A DNA stretch of 64,000 bases from Nocardioides sp. CER19 (GTDB lineage: Bacteria > Actinomycetota > Actinomycetes > Propionibacteriales > Nocardioidaceae): the NCBI RefSeq assembly GCF_029846275.1, contig NZ_JARVWS010000001.1, forward strand, positions 1,302,001 to 1,366,000, given 5' to 3'. A program made the translations under genes and the position numbers. The notes below the pieces were generated by a model. It was given only the letters and a program-made list of their open reading frames with translations, was not told the origin of the DNA and did not search any database. Numbering within the stretch: position 1 is the stretch's first letter; each line of letters starts with the position of its first letter. Shown piece by piece: positions 35,108 through 43,485 of the stretch.

Positions 35108-35593
35108 ATGCCCAGCATGCGGGTGGCGCGGAGAACGGTTGGCTACGTTGCCTGGTCCGTCTTCGTGGCGTGGGGCTACTTCGCCTTCACCTACTACTAC
35201 ATCTACCTCGAGTTCGGTCACGAGCACCTGCTCGCGGCGACGATGGTCAACCTGGCGACGATCTTCTTCTGGCTGCTGGCAGGCAAGCTCGAGGCCGCCT
35301 ACGGCACGCGCCTCTACGTCTGGTCGAAGCGCAACGGCAGCCCCACGACGCTGACCCGCGTGATCCGGTGGTGGATGTCGTCGGCGTCGATCAAGACCTC
35401 GCTCTACCTCTTCTACATCGTGGTCCTGTTCTGCGCGGCGATCCTGGCAGCGGATCCCGGCTTCCCACGCTTGAGCGAGCACGCCGACTACCTCATAACG
35501 GTTCGCTACGGCCTGCTCGTGCTGGTCGCCGGCGACAAGTTCTTTGAGCAGATCGCCAAGGACATCCGAGACAACCAGCAGTTCCTCACTTGA
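35108..35593 (+). CDS. Membrane protein of unknown function
   Basis: 161 residues with about four hydrophobic helices (VAWSVFVAWGYFAFTYYYIY; LAATMVNLATIFFWLLAG; KTSLYLFYIVVLFCAAILAA; LITVRYGLLVLVAG). The ends are charged, and the tail reads KFFEQIAKDIRDNQQF. No family is recognised. It stands alone. Confidence 0.65.
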   Translation: MPSMRVARRTVGYVAWSVFVAWGYFAFTYYYIYLEFGHEHLLAATMVNLATIFFWLLAGKLEAAYGTRLYVWSKRNGSPTTLTRVIRWWMSSASIKTSLYLFYIVVLFCAAILAADPGFPRLSEHADYLITVRYGLLVLVAGDKFFEQIAKDIRDNQQFLT

Positions 35594-35729
35594 CCGGTTG
35601 ACCGCCGCGCAGGAGCTCGGCGCGGACTCTGAGCGCAAGCAACCCGGCGGCAAGAAGCCGCTTGAGGCGGTCGCTGAGGTCCGCCTACCGTACTGCTGGC
35701 GGGCCACCAGCACTTTCTGAGGAGCAGGC

Positions 35730-36272
35730 ATGGAAGGCAGCGAGGCAAGTCTCGGCAAGGTCGTCTGTCACTTCACGATGTCGCTCGACGGCTTCGTGGC
35801 CGGACCAGGTCACGACATGTCCTGGCTCGCCGGAGTCACCGTGCCGCCCGGGCTGATCGACCGGTACGTCGCCTCCACCGGCGCCATCGTCGCCGGGCGT
35901 CGCGGCTGGCAGGAGGTGATTGGCACCCATCGCCCGTACGGCGGAAAGTGGTCGGGCCCCGTCTTCGTCCTCACCCACCATCCCGTCAACGGGCATGTCG
36001 AGGACGGCGTGACCTACGTGGACGACCTGCGATCGGCACTGGCGCAAGCCCGAGCGGCGGCTGGTGCCAAGAACGTGGAGATCTTCTCGCCCGGCATCGG
36101 CAAGCAGGCGCTCGAGCTAGGACTGCTCGACGAGTTCGATCTCCACGTCGCCCCGGTCCTCCTCGGCGACGGTGTGCGCCTCTATGAGGCTCCCGGCGCT
36201 ACCCCGGTCGCGCTGCGCCACTCCGACGGATCACGGTCCGTCGTGGATCTGCGACTGGTGCCGGCACCCTGA
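35730..36272 (+). CDS. Dihydrofolate reductase-like (RibD C-terminal) protein
   Basis: 180 residues. KVVCHFTMSLDGFVAGPGHD is the family opening, with GAIVAGRRGWQEVIG, VFVLTHHP, and VEIFSPGIGKQALELGLLDE then LHVAPVLLGDGVRLYE. This is the RibD C-terminal/DHFR-like fold found in many stand-alone actinobacterial proteins annotated as dihydrofolate reductase family. True folate reductase activity is not implied. Single gene. Confidence 0.92.
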   Translation: MEGSEASLGKVVCHFTMSLDGFVAGPGHDMSWLAGVTVPPGLIDRYVASTGAIVAGRRGWQEVIGTHRPYGGKWSGPVFVLTHHPVNGHVEDGVTYVDDLRSALAQARAAAGAKNVEIFSPGIGKQALELGLLDEFDLHVAPVLLGDGVRLYEAPGATPVALRHSDGSRSVVDLRLVPAP

Positions 36273-36339
36273 GGGCCGGACGTGAGTCGGGCAGGGGACT
36301 GGTTCGAGCGGGCAGGGTCAGGGAGGATCGGGACCCGCC

Positions 36340-36804
36340 TCAATTCCGGTCTGGTCGGGTGAGGTAACTCTCCAGGGACCGCAGGCTGCCGGTGAGGCCG
36401 CCTTCTGCTCCCGCGACCATGCGCTCGTCCGGTGCGCTGATCTGGGCGACGATCCGGATGCGTGCACCGGTCTCCCCCACCTCGTAGTGCCAGGTGACCA
36501 GCGACGTGCTGAGCAGCTGGTTCCCGCCGCTGACTCGTTCGGCGACGACGATCCGGACTCCGTCGACGATGTCGAGGTAATGGCTGGTGACGTCGAACCT
36601 GAGGGATCCAGAGGGCCCGCACCGGTAGACGCTCGTGCCGCCGACGGAGAAGTCGTCGAGGGAGAACTCGACCTGCTCGCCGGGAGGGGCTGCCCAGCAG
36701 CGCCGTGCGTCGAGGTCGGCGAACGATCCGAAGAGTGCCGCCACGGAGGCGTCGAACTCCCGCGACACCTCGACCTGGTCGTGGCACCAGCGTGCTTCGG
36801 TCAT
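36340..36804 (-). CDS. SRPBCC (AHSA1-like) domain protein
   Basis: 154 residues. VEVSREFDASVAALFGSFAD, then DARRCWAAPPGEQVEFSLDD, a middle FDVTSHYLDIVDGVRIVVAE and LVTWHYEVGETGARIRIVAQ outline the helix-grip fold of the START/AHSA1 type. These bind hydrophobic ligands or act as Hsp90-activator homologues. Its start overlaps the stop of the XRE regulator gene upstream by 4 bp, so regulator and ligand-binding protein are made together. Confidence 0.85.
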   Translation of the reverse strand: MTEARWCHDQVEVSREFDASVAALFGSFADLDARRCWAAPPGEQVEFSLDDFSVGGTSVYRCGPSGSLRFDVTSHYLDIVDGVRIVVAERVSGGNQLLSTSLVTWHYEVGETGARIRIVAQISAPDERMVAGAEGGLTGSLRSLESYLTRPDRN

Positions 36805-37622
36805 GGGGTTGCCTCCGGGGTTGGTGGGAGAGGTCGTGCATCGGCGGCGGCCAGTGCCTCGGCCGTGGCAGCGTCGCCGGGCAGGAAGGCCTCGAGCGAG
36901 ACCTCGGAGAGGGCGACGTCGGTGGTGGTGGCGAAGTGGCTGAGGGTGGTGAGCAGCGTCAAGACGCCGTACGCCGACTGGAGCCGGAGCGGGACGGCGT
37001 ACCCGATGTGGCTGCTCGTCGGTCGGGCGCGTGCGGGGACCGACTCGCGCAGCTCGCCGAGGACGCCGTCGAGGCGGTCGTCGGGGCAGCGGAGCGAGCG
37101 CTCCTCCAGCGCGTCGATGACGTGCCAGGCGTAGACGTCCAGGTTCAGCATGCGCGGTGCCAGTCCCCGCGGGCTCAGGAGCACGCGGGCGACGCTCACG
37201 GGTGGCTCGAGCAGGTCCGGGGCGACACCGTCGATGAGCCGCCAGAAGGCCGAGTTGCCCGAGACCAGGTCGCCATGCCGGTCGGTGATGACCGCCGGAT
37301 AGGGGCGGTGGGCCACGAGGAGCCGCTCCAGCGCGTTGCGGACCGGGTCGAGGCTCGGATCGTCCAGCTCCGCCTCGCCGTACGCCGGGGCGTAGCCCGC
37401 TGCAAGCAAGAGTGCGTTGCGGTGGCGAAGGGGTATGTCCAATGCCTCGGTGAGACGGACGACGATCTCGCGCCCCGGCAAGGAGCGCCCGCTCTCCACG
37501 AAGCTGACATGACGCTGGGTGGTGCCGGCGGCGAGCGCGAGCTCGAGCTGGCTGACGCGGCGCCGCTGACGCCAGTCGCGAATGCCCTCCGCGAAGTTAC
37601 CGGCTCCCTCGACGACCACCAT
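36801..37622 (-). CDS. XRE-family regulator with MmyB-like ligand-binding domain
   Basis: 273 residues from the ATG at 37622; an in-frame extension upstream looks random. The N-terminal helix-turn-helix is IRDWRQRRRVSQLELALAAG, TTQRHVSFVESGRSLPGREI, then LTEALDIPLRHRNALLLAAG. The rest is the PAS-like MmyB domain (PYPAVITDRHGDLVSGNSAF; LNLDVYAWHVIDALEERSL), which binds fatty-acid-like ligands in characterised homologues. It is coupled to the SRPBCC gene and divergent from the SnoaL-like gene at 37738. Confidence 0.93.
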   Translation of the reverse strand: MVVVEGAGNFAEGIRDWRQRRRVSQLELALAAGTTQRHVSFVESGRSLPGREIVVRLTEALDIPLRHRNALLLAAGYAPAYGEAELDDPSLDPVRNALERLLVAHRPYPAVITDRHGDLVSGNSAFWRLIDGVAPDLLEPPVSVARVLLSPRGLAPRMLNLDVYAWHVIDALEERSLRCPDDRLDGVLGELRESVPARARPTSSHIGYAVPLRLQSAYGVLTLLTTLSHFATTTDVALSEVSLEAFLPGDAATAEALAAADARPLPPTPEATP

Positions 37623-37737
37623 GTGCCCAGCATGGGCCGCACGCCGGGTCGGCGCGATTCCCTTCAGGGAATTGAGAGGTCGCGACCCGCGCCGAAGGAT
37701 CACTCGGACTGGACGAGCCAGCAGGAGGAGCAGGGCC

Positions 37738-38154
37738 ATGACGACGACGAACGACCTGTGCGACCGCTACGTGGCGGTCTGGAACGAGGCGGACCCGACC
37801 GAGCGGCGAGCGCAGGTCGCTGCGCTCTGGACGCCCGACGCGGAGCACCTGTTGGTGCCGCCCGAGGAGGTGCGGGACTCGGCGGCGGGGATGGCGATGC
37901 ATCCGCTCTTCGAGGTCCGCGGGCACCAGGAGCTCGAAAGGCGGGTCGCTGACGCGTACGGCCGGTTCGTCGCCTCGGGCGAGTACGGCTTCCGCAGGCA
38001 CGATGATCCCGATCGGCTCCGTGACATGGTCAAGTTCCGTTGGGCGATGGTCTCGGCCACAGACGCCGCGGTGGCCGCGGTGGGGCTCGAGATCCTCCTG
38101 GTCGATGCGGAAGGCCGGATCCGGACCGACTACCAGTTCATCGAGCGGAGTTGA
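37738..38154 (+). CDS. SnoaL/NTF2-like protein
   Basis: 138 residues from the ATG at 37738 with AGGAGGAGCAGGGCC upstream. LCDRYVAVWNEADPTERRAQ, VAALWTPDAEHLLVPP, VRGHQELERRVADAYGRFVA and a C-terminal VGLEILLVDAEGRIRTDYQF are the NTF2-like pattern common in actinobacteria. Binding or isomerase roles are typical. It is divergent from the XRE regulator, which probably controls it. Confidence 0.85.
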   Translation: MTTTNDLCDRYVAVWNEADPTERRAQVAALWTPDAEHLLVPPEEVRDSAAGMAMHPLFEVRGHQELERRVADAYGRFVASGEYGFRRHDDPDRLRDMVKFRWAMVSATDAAVAAVGLEILLVDAEGRIRTDYQFIERS

Positions 38155-38380
38155 CCGGCGCCTGCGCCGGCGAGCGGGTACGCCCTTGCTGCAGTTTCGG
38201 TCGGGAACCTTGCCGCGCTGACCGTGGCGAGACACCCCAATAGCACCCACAGGGATACCCGTGCCACGAGCAACCTCATACGTTCCGGACCTCTCCGCGG
38301 GACCTGATCACCCGCCCGACCGCTGAGCGGAGTAGATGGGTGCCACTGAGAAGCCATCGGCTGATCTGTGCGCCCTGCTC

Positions 38381-38396
38381 GCGGCGACGTGACGCA
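38381..38396 (+). repeat. Dispersed intergenic motif A, copy 3
   Basis: GCGGCGACGTGACGCA. About 15 bp further on lies GGGTCGCGGTATGTCGG, which resembles motif B of the right end of the window. Confidence 0.55.
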
Positions 38397-38452
38397 CGTC
38401 TGGGAGCGAGTGGGTCGCGGTATGTCGGATGTGACTGGTCGGCGCGACCGGC

Positions 38453-39712
38453 TCAGCTCGTCGAGGTGGCCGTTGCCAGCTTCGAGCGCACGAGCACGAG
38501 GGGCGCGTCTGGGTTATGTGGTTGGGGTAGGACTTCGAGGCTGAAGTCGGCGATGGCGCCCGGTCGGAAGATGAGGCAGTGTGTGGAGCCACCGAACTGG
38601 AAGTGGCCGAGCTCGTCGCCCTTCGCGACGTGGTGACCGGCGGTGATCTCCGGAGCGATCACGCAGGAGGAGACCTCGACCATGCCGACGAGCACTACCG
38701 CCACGAGCCCGATCGTGGGGTCGTCGGCCTCGATGAGGATGATCGCCCGGGTCGCCACGTGGGCGAGGTAGCCCTGTGAGTTGGTGGGCTCGACGGCGGC
38801 TGGCCCTTCGGAGTCGGCCTCGGAGTAGTAAGTGCCGTCGACCACGAAGGCTCGCACGATCGTGCCGGCGACGGGAGCATGCCAGCGGTGGTAGTTGAGG
38901 GCGCTGAGGAAGGCTTGGTAGACGGTGCCGCCGACGAACTGCTCGACCGACTCGTCGTTGGCCAGCATGTCCTCGAGCGAGTACGGCTGGGACTTGAGCC
39001 AGAAGCTGTCCCGGCGCTGAACGCCGGTCTTGATGCTGTAAGGCGTCGACTCGCAGGCGCTGACGATGACCGAGTGGTCGTCGGGGTCGGCCACCGGTCG
39101 GGCGTCCTCGTGGAACCGCCGGGTGAAGAAGTCGTTCCAGGAGGTGAATCCCCAGTGCGGGTCGGCGGCGTCGTGCTGGTACTGGTCGATACCGATCGCG
39201 CGCTGCGCTGCCTGCGACATCCACCCAGTGTCCGAGTCATTGAGCACGTACAGCGATTCGGGACTGCTCAGGAACTCGCACCATGCTGTGAGGAGCTTTT
39301 TGAGCATCGCGTTGACGCGGGAATCTCGATAGAACGCGAACCCGGACGTGGTCCCGGTCGTCCAGTCCAGGATGGCGGCCAGCGGGAGGGTCACGTGCTG
39401 CTCGCCGAACTCGGGGGCCATGGTCAGTACCTCGTTGATCAGCCGGAGCAGCTGGTCCACGCTCTCCAGGTGCCGCTTGCTGTAGGGCTTCCCGCTCGGC
39501 ACGTCGGCGATCATCCGCTCGGCGTACATGCGTAGCAGCGGATCCCCGTCCAGCAGCTCCTTGAACTCCTGGACAACCGGGTGCAGCTCTCGTTCGCCCC
39601 GGGCCTCGACCCGTTCGCGGTGCCCGGCGAGCCACGCCTCCAACGCGTCCTGGTCCTGTGGCAGCCAGCCGGCGCGGCGTTTGACGTCGATGTCCGAGGA
39701 GGAAGGTGTCAT
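38453..39712 (-). CDS. PSD-fold pyruvoyl decarboxylase, PsiD-like
   Basis: 419 residues. The N-terminal 150 residues form the PSD-associated (PSDC) domain (VVQEFKELLDGDPLLRMYAE; LPLAAILDWTTGTTSGFAFY). The catalytic part has HWGFTSWNDFFTRRF, SVIVSACESTPY, NYHRWHAPVAGTIVRAF (His278), and the self-cleavage site GHFQFGGSTHC, where Ser376 becomes the pyruvoyl group. There is no membrane anchor and no phosphatidylserine synthase gene nearby. The architecture and many blocks match the fungal L-tryptophan decarboxylase PsiD better than housekeeping PSD. A free amino acid is therefore a likely substrate; this is inference from remembered PsiD sequence. Confidence 0.85.
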   Translation of the reverse strand: MTPSSSDIDVKRRAGWLPQDQDALEAWLAGHRERVEARGERELHPVVQEFKELLDGDPLLRMYAERMIADVPSGKPYSKRHLESVDQLLRLINEVLTMAPEFGEQHVTLPLAAILDWTTGTTSGFAFYRDSRVNAMLKKLLTAWCEFLSSPESLYVLNDSDTGWMSQAAQRAIGIDQYQHDAADPHWGFTSWNDFFTRRFHEDARPVADPDDHSVIVSACESTPYSIKTGVQRRDSFWLKSQPYSLEDMLANDESVEQFVGGTVYQAFLSALNYHRWHAPVAGTIVRAFVVDGTYYSEADSEGPAAVEPTNSQGYLAHVATRAIILIEADDPTIGLVAVVLVGMVEVSSCVIAPEITAGHHVAKGDELGHFQFGGSTHCLIFRPGAIADFSLEVLPQPHNPDAPLVLVRSKLATATSTS

Positions 39713-40110
39713 GACGCCAAACTAGTTCGCCTGTCCCGCGGTCACCTGGGACGGGCGTTTTCCGGCCGGGTCGGCGACCACTGCCACCGCGAACGCGGCC
39801 GGCTGCTCTGCTGTCGTTCTTGTCATGGTGAGCTCTGATGCGCTCTTGGACGACGCCGTCCGGTCTGCTTAATGTCTTTCGCGGAGAAGGTGCTGCGCCA
39901 CTTGGACGAGGCACCTGCGATCGAGCCGCTCACCTACTTCCGCGACCGCAAGGGACTTCGAGATCCGGTTGCGGCGGAGTTACACAGGTGTGTGGGGATT
40001 CAGAGGGGGTAGATGGGGGCGTCGAGCAACGACTTCCGTAGCAAGTCGACTTGCTGATGCGAGCGGGAGCGTCTGAGCAGTCTCTCCGGTCGGGGCCTAG
40101 TAGGTCGGCT
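39713..40110. other. 398-bp gap with one doubtful 46-codon frame
   Basis: The gap lies between the decarboxylase and the epimerase gene. A plus-strand frame at 39872-40012 begins MSFAEKVLRHLDEAPAIEPL and ends at TAG; it has no ribosome site and could be the remnant of a longer gene. Nothing else is recognised. Confidence 0.4.
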
Positions 40111-40974
40111 TTAGCGCCAACCGTGTCTCGGGTCGTATCCCAGGACGCGGCGTGCCTTCTCGATCGAGAGCATGGTGTCGTGCTCGCCGAGGTCACCGCG
40201 TACCTCGACGTCCGGGAACACCTCTGCGACGAGTTCGGCGTTCGGCCGCGACATTACGGTGTCCGCGTTGGCGATGATGAAGACTTCCATGCCCTTGCCT
40301 TCGTGCTCGAGCGCCTTTCGCGTGGCCTGGGCGCCGTCGCGTGCGTCGATGTAGCCCCACAGGTTCCACTTGCGCAGCATCGGGTCGCGGTCGAAGGACG
40401 GGAACGCTTCATAGTCGTCAGGGTTCATCACGTTGGAGAAGCGCAGGCCGTACATCTTCAGTTCCGGGTCCCACCGGCACAGCTGCGCGGCCATCGTTTC
40501 CTCGAGAGTCTTCACCAGGGAGTACGTGCTCTCGGGCCGAGGTGAGTACTCCTCGTCCACCGGGATGTACGGCGGCGGCGTGTCGAACGGCAGGCCGAGG
40601 ACTGTTTCGCTGGATGCCCAGACGATGTTCTTCACGCTGGCCCGGCGGGCGGCAGCGAACACGTGATAGGTCGAGTTCATGTTGTTGGCGAACGTGGCGG
40701 CATCACCCTGGAGACCAGGTGCGGGCACAGCCGCCAAATGGATGACGGCGTCGATGGCGTCGTATCGCTCCTCGACGCCGAGCATGGCGTCGAGCACCGC
40801 CGCGTAGTCCGTAAGGTCGACAGGCAGGAAGGCGGCCTCCGCATGCGTGGCGGACCCGATTCGGTCGAATACGACCACGTTCCACCCGTGCTCGACGAGG
40901 TCGGCCACTACCGCACGGCCGAGTTTGCCTGATCCGCCGGTGACGACCACGCGCCTGCCGGATTCCGAAGTCAT
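40111..40974 (-). CDS. NAD-dependent epimerase/dehydratase family protein
   Basis: 287 residues from the ATG at 40974; upstream in-frame codons add a random leader. The cofactor motif is VVVTGGSGKLGRAVVADL, the substrate loop VIHLAAVPAPGLQG, and the catalytic pair is in STYSLVKTLEETMA (Tyr-x3-Lys). It is an extended SDR of the sugar-nucleotide epimerase or uronate dehydrogenase type. The substrate is not clear. Single gene in the accessory stretch. Confidence 0.92.
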   Translation of the reverse strand: MTSESGRRVVVTGGSGKLGRAVVADLVEHGWNVVVFDRIGSATHAEAAFLPVDLTDYAAVLDAMLGVEERYDAIDAVIHLAAVPAPGLQGDAATFANNMNSTYHVFAAARRASVKNIVWASSETVLGLPFDTPPPYIPVDEEYSPRPESTYSLVKTLEETMAAQLCRWDPELKMYGLRFSNVMNPDDYEAFPSFDRDPMLRKWNLWGYIDARDGAQATRKALEHEGKGMEVFIIANADTVMSRPNAELVAEVFPDVEVRGDLGEHDTMLSIEKARRVLGYDPRHGWR

Positions 40975-41351
40975 GAGGGCACCGTACCCAGGAGAGCCTG
41001 CGGGCCAGTTTCTCAAGGCCGTACGTCGACTTCATCATGCAGACCCACAAGAGGAGGCTGGATCAAGATCGCAAACCCTGACACACGGTTAGGCGAGAAG
41101 GGTCGAGTCAACTTCCGAATGCGGTACACAGGCAGGCCCAGAGAGATTGGATCGCCGTGCCCTCGGACGGTCACATCGCAGCCTCTGGGTCGCGAGTTCT
41201 CAGATTCCGCCCAGGACGCAGCGGCACCGAGCCATTCCGCGGGACTGACTCGCGCAGGGGGTCGGTGCATCCCTGCGCCGGCAGACGGCGAAGTGACGCA
41301 CGGCCAATCGCGCGCTTGCCCGGTTCGCCCGTGATGTGGCGGTGGTGACCC
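40975..41351. other. 377-bp gap between divergent/convergent single genes
   Basis: It holds motif A copy 4 at 41285-41300. No gene, RNA or hairpin terminator was recognised. Confidence 0.5.
41285..41300 (+). repeat. Dispersed intergenic motif A, copy 4
   Basis: ACGGCGAAGTGACGCA, 51 bp beyond the 3' end of the endonuclease/phosphatase gene. Confidence 0.55.
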
Positions 41352-42194
41352 TCAGTAGCGAAGGTCAGCCTGAACGGCGTAGTGGTCCGACGCGATGGTG
41401 CCGTGGACCGGGGTGGTGCCCAGAAGGGTCGCCTGGAGCGGATGTCCGGCACCGCCGCGGCGTTGGGTGGCCGAGAACACGTAGTCGATGCGTCGGTCCG
41501 GCCACAGCAGTTGCGTCGCATGGGGATTGGCGTTGGACCAGGTGGCACCGGCGGAAGCCGCGCCGGCTCGGGGTCCGGCGACCTCCCAGGCGTCGTAGAA
41601 CGACAGGCCCGCGACGGGAGCAGTCGTTCGTCCGGTGAGCATGCGGATCTCGTCGCTGTCCGGGTCGCAGTTGAAGTCACCGCACACGACAAGAGGGACC
41701 GAGTCGTCCCGCAACGGGCGCAGGTAGGCGAGCAGCTCGCGTACGGCCTCCTGGCGGGCCTGGCTCTCGTCGAACCACCAGGCATCCATCACCACGCCAC
41801 AGACCTGGATCGGCCCTCGGGGACCGGACAGCTCGGCATACTCCACTCGCGCATCGCCGAAGGTCCGGCTTGCTGCGTACGCGATCGGCCACCGAGACAT
41901 CACGGCGACACCGGAGAGTGCGGTCTCGTCCTCTTGAGCCGGAACTCCACTGAAGGTGTGATGCGGCAGGTCGAGCGGGCCTGCGAGCCGAGCACACTGG
42001 CTGTCGGAGCCCGTGGCCCACGACTCAGCAAGGACAAGGATGTCCGCCTGGGCGTCCTGCAGCGTCGCGATGATGGCGGGCTCACGCTCTTGCCAGTTGC
42101 CGTAGCGCCCCCACACGTTCCAGGTGACCAGCCGCGCTGTCGTCTCGATCACGGCGCCGTAGAAGTCCGGCGGGATGTCAAGGGAAGGCGACAT
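41352..42194 (-). CDS. Endonuclease/exonuclease/phosphatase family protein
   Basis: 280 residues from the ATG at 42194; an ATG five codons upstream is also possible. EEP-fold motifs: RLVTWNVWGRYGN (first Asn), ADILVLAESW (Glu), VVCGDFNCDPDSDEIR (Asp-x-Asn), DRRIDYVF and TIASDHYAVQADL (Asp-His). The family covers DNases, phosphatases and sphingomyelinase-like enzymes. No signal peptide is seen, so it is probably cytoplasmic. Single gene. Confidence 0.9.
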   Translation of the reverse strand: MSPSLDIPPDFYGAVIETTARLVTWNVWGRYGNWQEREPAIIATLQDAQADILVLAESWATGSDSQCARLAGPLDLPHHTFSGVPAQEDETALSGVAVMSRWPIAYAASRTFGDARVEYAELSGPRGPIQVCGVVMDAWWFDESQARQEAVRELLAYLRPLRDDSVPLVVCGDFNCDPDSDEIRMLTGRTTAPVAGLSFYDAWEVAGPRAGAASAGATWSNANPHATQLLWPDRRIDYVFSATQRRGGAGHPLQATLLGTTPVHGTIASDHYAVQADLRY

Positions 42195-42298
42195 GCACTC
42201 ATGTTGCATGGACGGTGATGATCGGCGCGAGTCAGTCCCTGGCTCTATGGAGGCGACGCCGGCCAAGATCGGTGTGGCCGCCGGCTCGCGATGCTGAA

Positions 42299-42314
42299 GC
42301 GGCGGCGTGACGCG
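42299..42314 (+). repeat. Dispersed intergenic motif A, copy 5
   Basis: GCGGCGGCGTGACGCG in the gap before the 64-residue protein at 42379. Confidence 0.5.
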
Positions 42315-42378
42315 TGTGGGTACCGACCCGCAGCTTACGTAGTATCGCCGCGTTGACGACGCAAACGAAGGCGATGAC

Positions 42379-42573
42379 ATGGGGGTCCTGACGGGCGTCT
42401 ATGCGGTCGCCTTCCTCGGCACGCTGCTTACCGTCGTCACCACGAGCGGGTTCTCAAATTTGGGGCAGTCAGCGGCATTGGCTGCAGTCATTGCGGTCGG
42501 GGTGGTCGCGATCGTCTACATCGGCGAGTGGCGCCGAAATCGGCGCTCGGCTGGGCGCACACCGTGCCCCTGA
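42379..42573 (+). CDS. Small membrane protein, 64 residues
   Basis: From the ATG at 42379, with GAAGGCGATGAC just upstream. Two hydrophobic helices (VYAVAFLGTLLTVVTTSG and LAAVIAVGVVAIVYIGEW) are followed by a basic tail (RRNRRSAGR). No family is recognised. Confidence 0.5.
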   Translation: MGVLTGVYAVAFLGTLLTVVTTSGFSNLGQSAALAAVIAVGVVAIVYIGEWRRNRRSAGRTPCP

Positions 42574-42574
42574 A

Positions 42575-42590
42575 GCGGCGAAGTGACGCG
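42575..42590 (+). repeat. Dispersed intergenic motif A, copy 6
   Basis: GCGGCGAAGTGACGCG, starting two bases after the stop of the 64-residue membrane protein. Confidence 0.55.
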
Positions 42591-42643
42591 CCTTGAGGGT
42601 GGTATTGGGCGCGCGGCCAGGTTGCCCACATCTACCGATCCGG

Positions 42644-43105
42644 CTACTGCGCGCGCGTCGGTTGGCACTCGGCCAAGTAGCCGCCTCCCTCATGCGCAGT
42701 CACAGCGATGACGTGCCAAGGCGCCGTCACGCTCGGCCCCACAGAGCCCACAAGGTGGCAAATCTTCATCGCGTCCGCACGGTTTTCCTCCTTATAGAAG
42801 AGGTTGGCGGCGACGACCACACGAATGGCCCCGTCCGTCCTGATGGACTTGATCACCTTGAGCCCGGGATCGACCGGGTCGTCCGGCCAGCCGTAGGACT
42901 CGGCGAACGCTTTCCGCACCTGCGCGGCCAGCTCCGCCCCAGGCGATGGTGACGGCGAGGGCGTCGAAGTAGGAGGGCTCGGGCTGGTCGGAGTCGCAGG
43001 CGACTCCCGTTCCCCCGCGCCGGATCCATCACCTTGTCTGGTGCAGCCAGCGAAGAGGATCACTCCGACTACCAGTGCGACGACACCGGGCGCGTAATGC
43101 TTCAT
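42644..43105 (-). CDS. Putative lipoprotein
   Basis: 153 residues. The signal peptide VVALVVGVILFAGC has a lipobox (Phe-Ala-Gly-Cys), so it should be lipid-anchored on the outside of the membrane. A Pro/Ser/Thr linker (about 25-56) precedes a small domain with LAAQVRKAFAESYGWPDDPV and IRVVVAANLFYKEENR. Two cysteines in the domain (ICHLVG; ECQPT) could pair. No family is recognised. Confidence 0.75.
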   Translation of the reverse strand: MKHYAPGVVALVVGVILFAGCTRQGDGSGAGERESPATPTSPSPPTSTPSPSPSPGAELAAQVRKAFAESYGWPDDPVDPGLKVIKSIRTDGAIRVVVAANLFYKEENRADAMKICHLVGSVGPSVTAPWHVIAVTAHEGGGYLAECQPTRAQ

Positions 43106-43485
43106 CTCTGCCCTCTAAGCGGAACCCATCCCCACAAGCATCGCACCGGCCTCGGGCCCCCTGGTCGAACCGCTGGTCCTGGGCCCGTAGAGCCCGCAGC
43201 AGTTCACACGTCTCGACCGCCTGCTGGTCGACATCGCCAGTGAGCCGACGGGGACTCGTCGACTCAACAAGAGCGGACCGGACTATCGGCGACCGCCACG
43301 GAGATCGGGCTGAGGACCGTTGGTGAATTGATCGGACGAATGGTGCTCGGTCCGCATGCAGGGTTAGTCGCGCCTGCATGCGGCGGATAGACGCATATTC
43401 TCCTGCCCGTACGGCCACCATCGCCCGCGTCGAACATCGTTGTGATGCTCAACCTCCGGTCCTACTCTCGGTATGGAGTGTGACC
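43106..43485. other. 380-bp gap upstream of a frameshifted gene
   Basis: It contains motif A copy 7. A minus-strand open frame across part of it has no ribosome site and an atypical composition. Nothing else was recognised. Confidence 0.4.
43380..43395 (+). repeat. Dispersed intergenic motif A, copy 7
   Basis: GCGGCGGATAGACGCA; copies 7, 8 and 9 share the GCGGCGGAT start. Confidence 0.6.

Noticed and set aside
38130..38279. Minus-strand frame starting MRLLVARVSLWVLLG, signal-peptide-like
   Set aside because: Only about 49 codons, no ribosome site, and it overlaps the end of the SnoaL-like gene.
43029..43421. Minus-strand frame upstream of the lipoprotein gene
   Set aside because: Overlaps the real lipoprotein start, and its Arg/Cys-rich composition lacks any motif.
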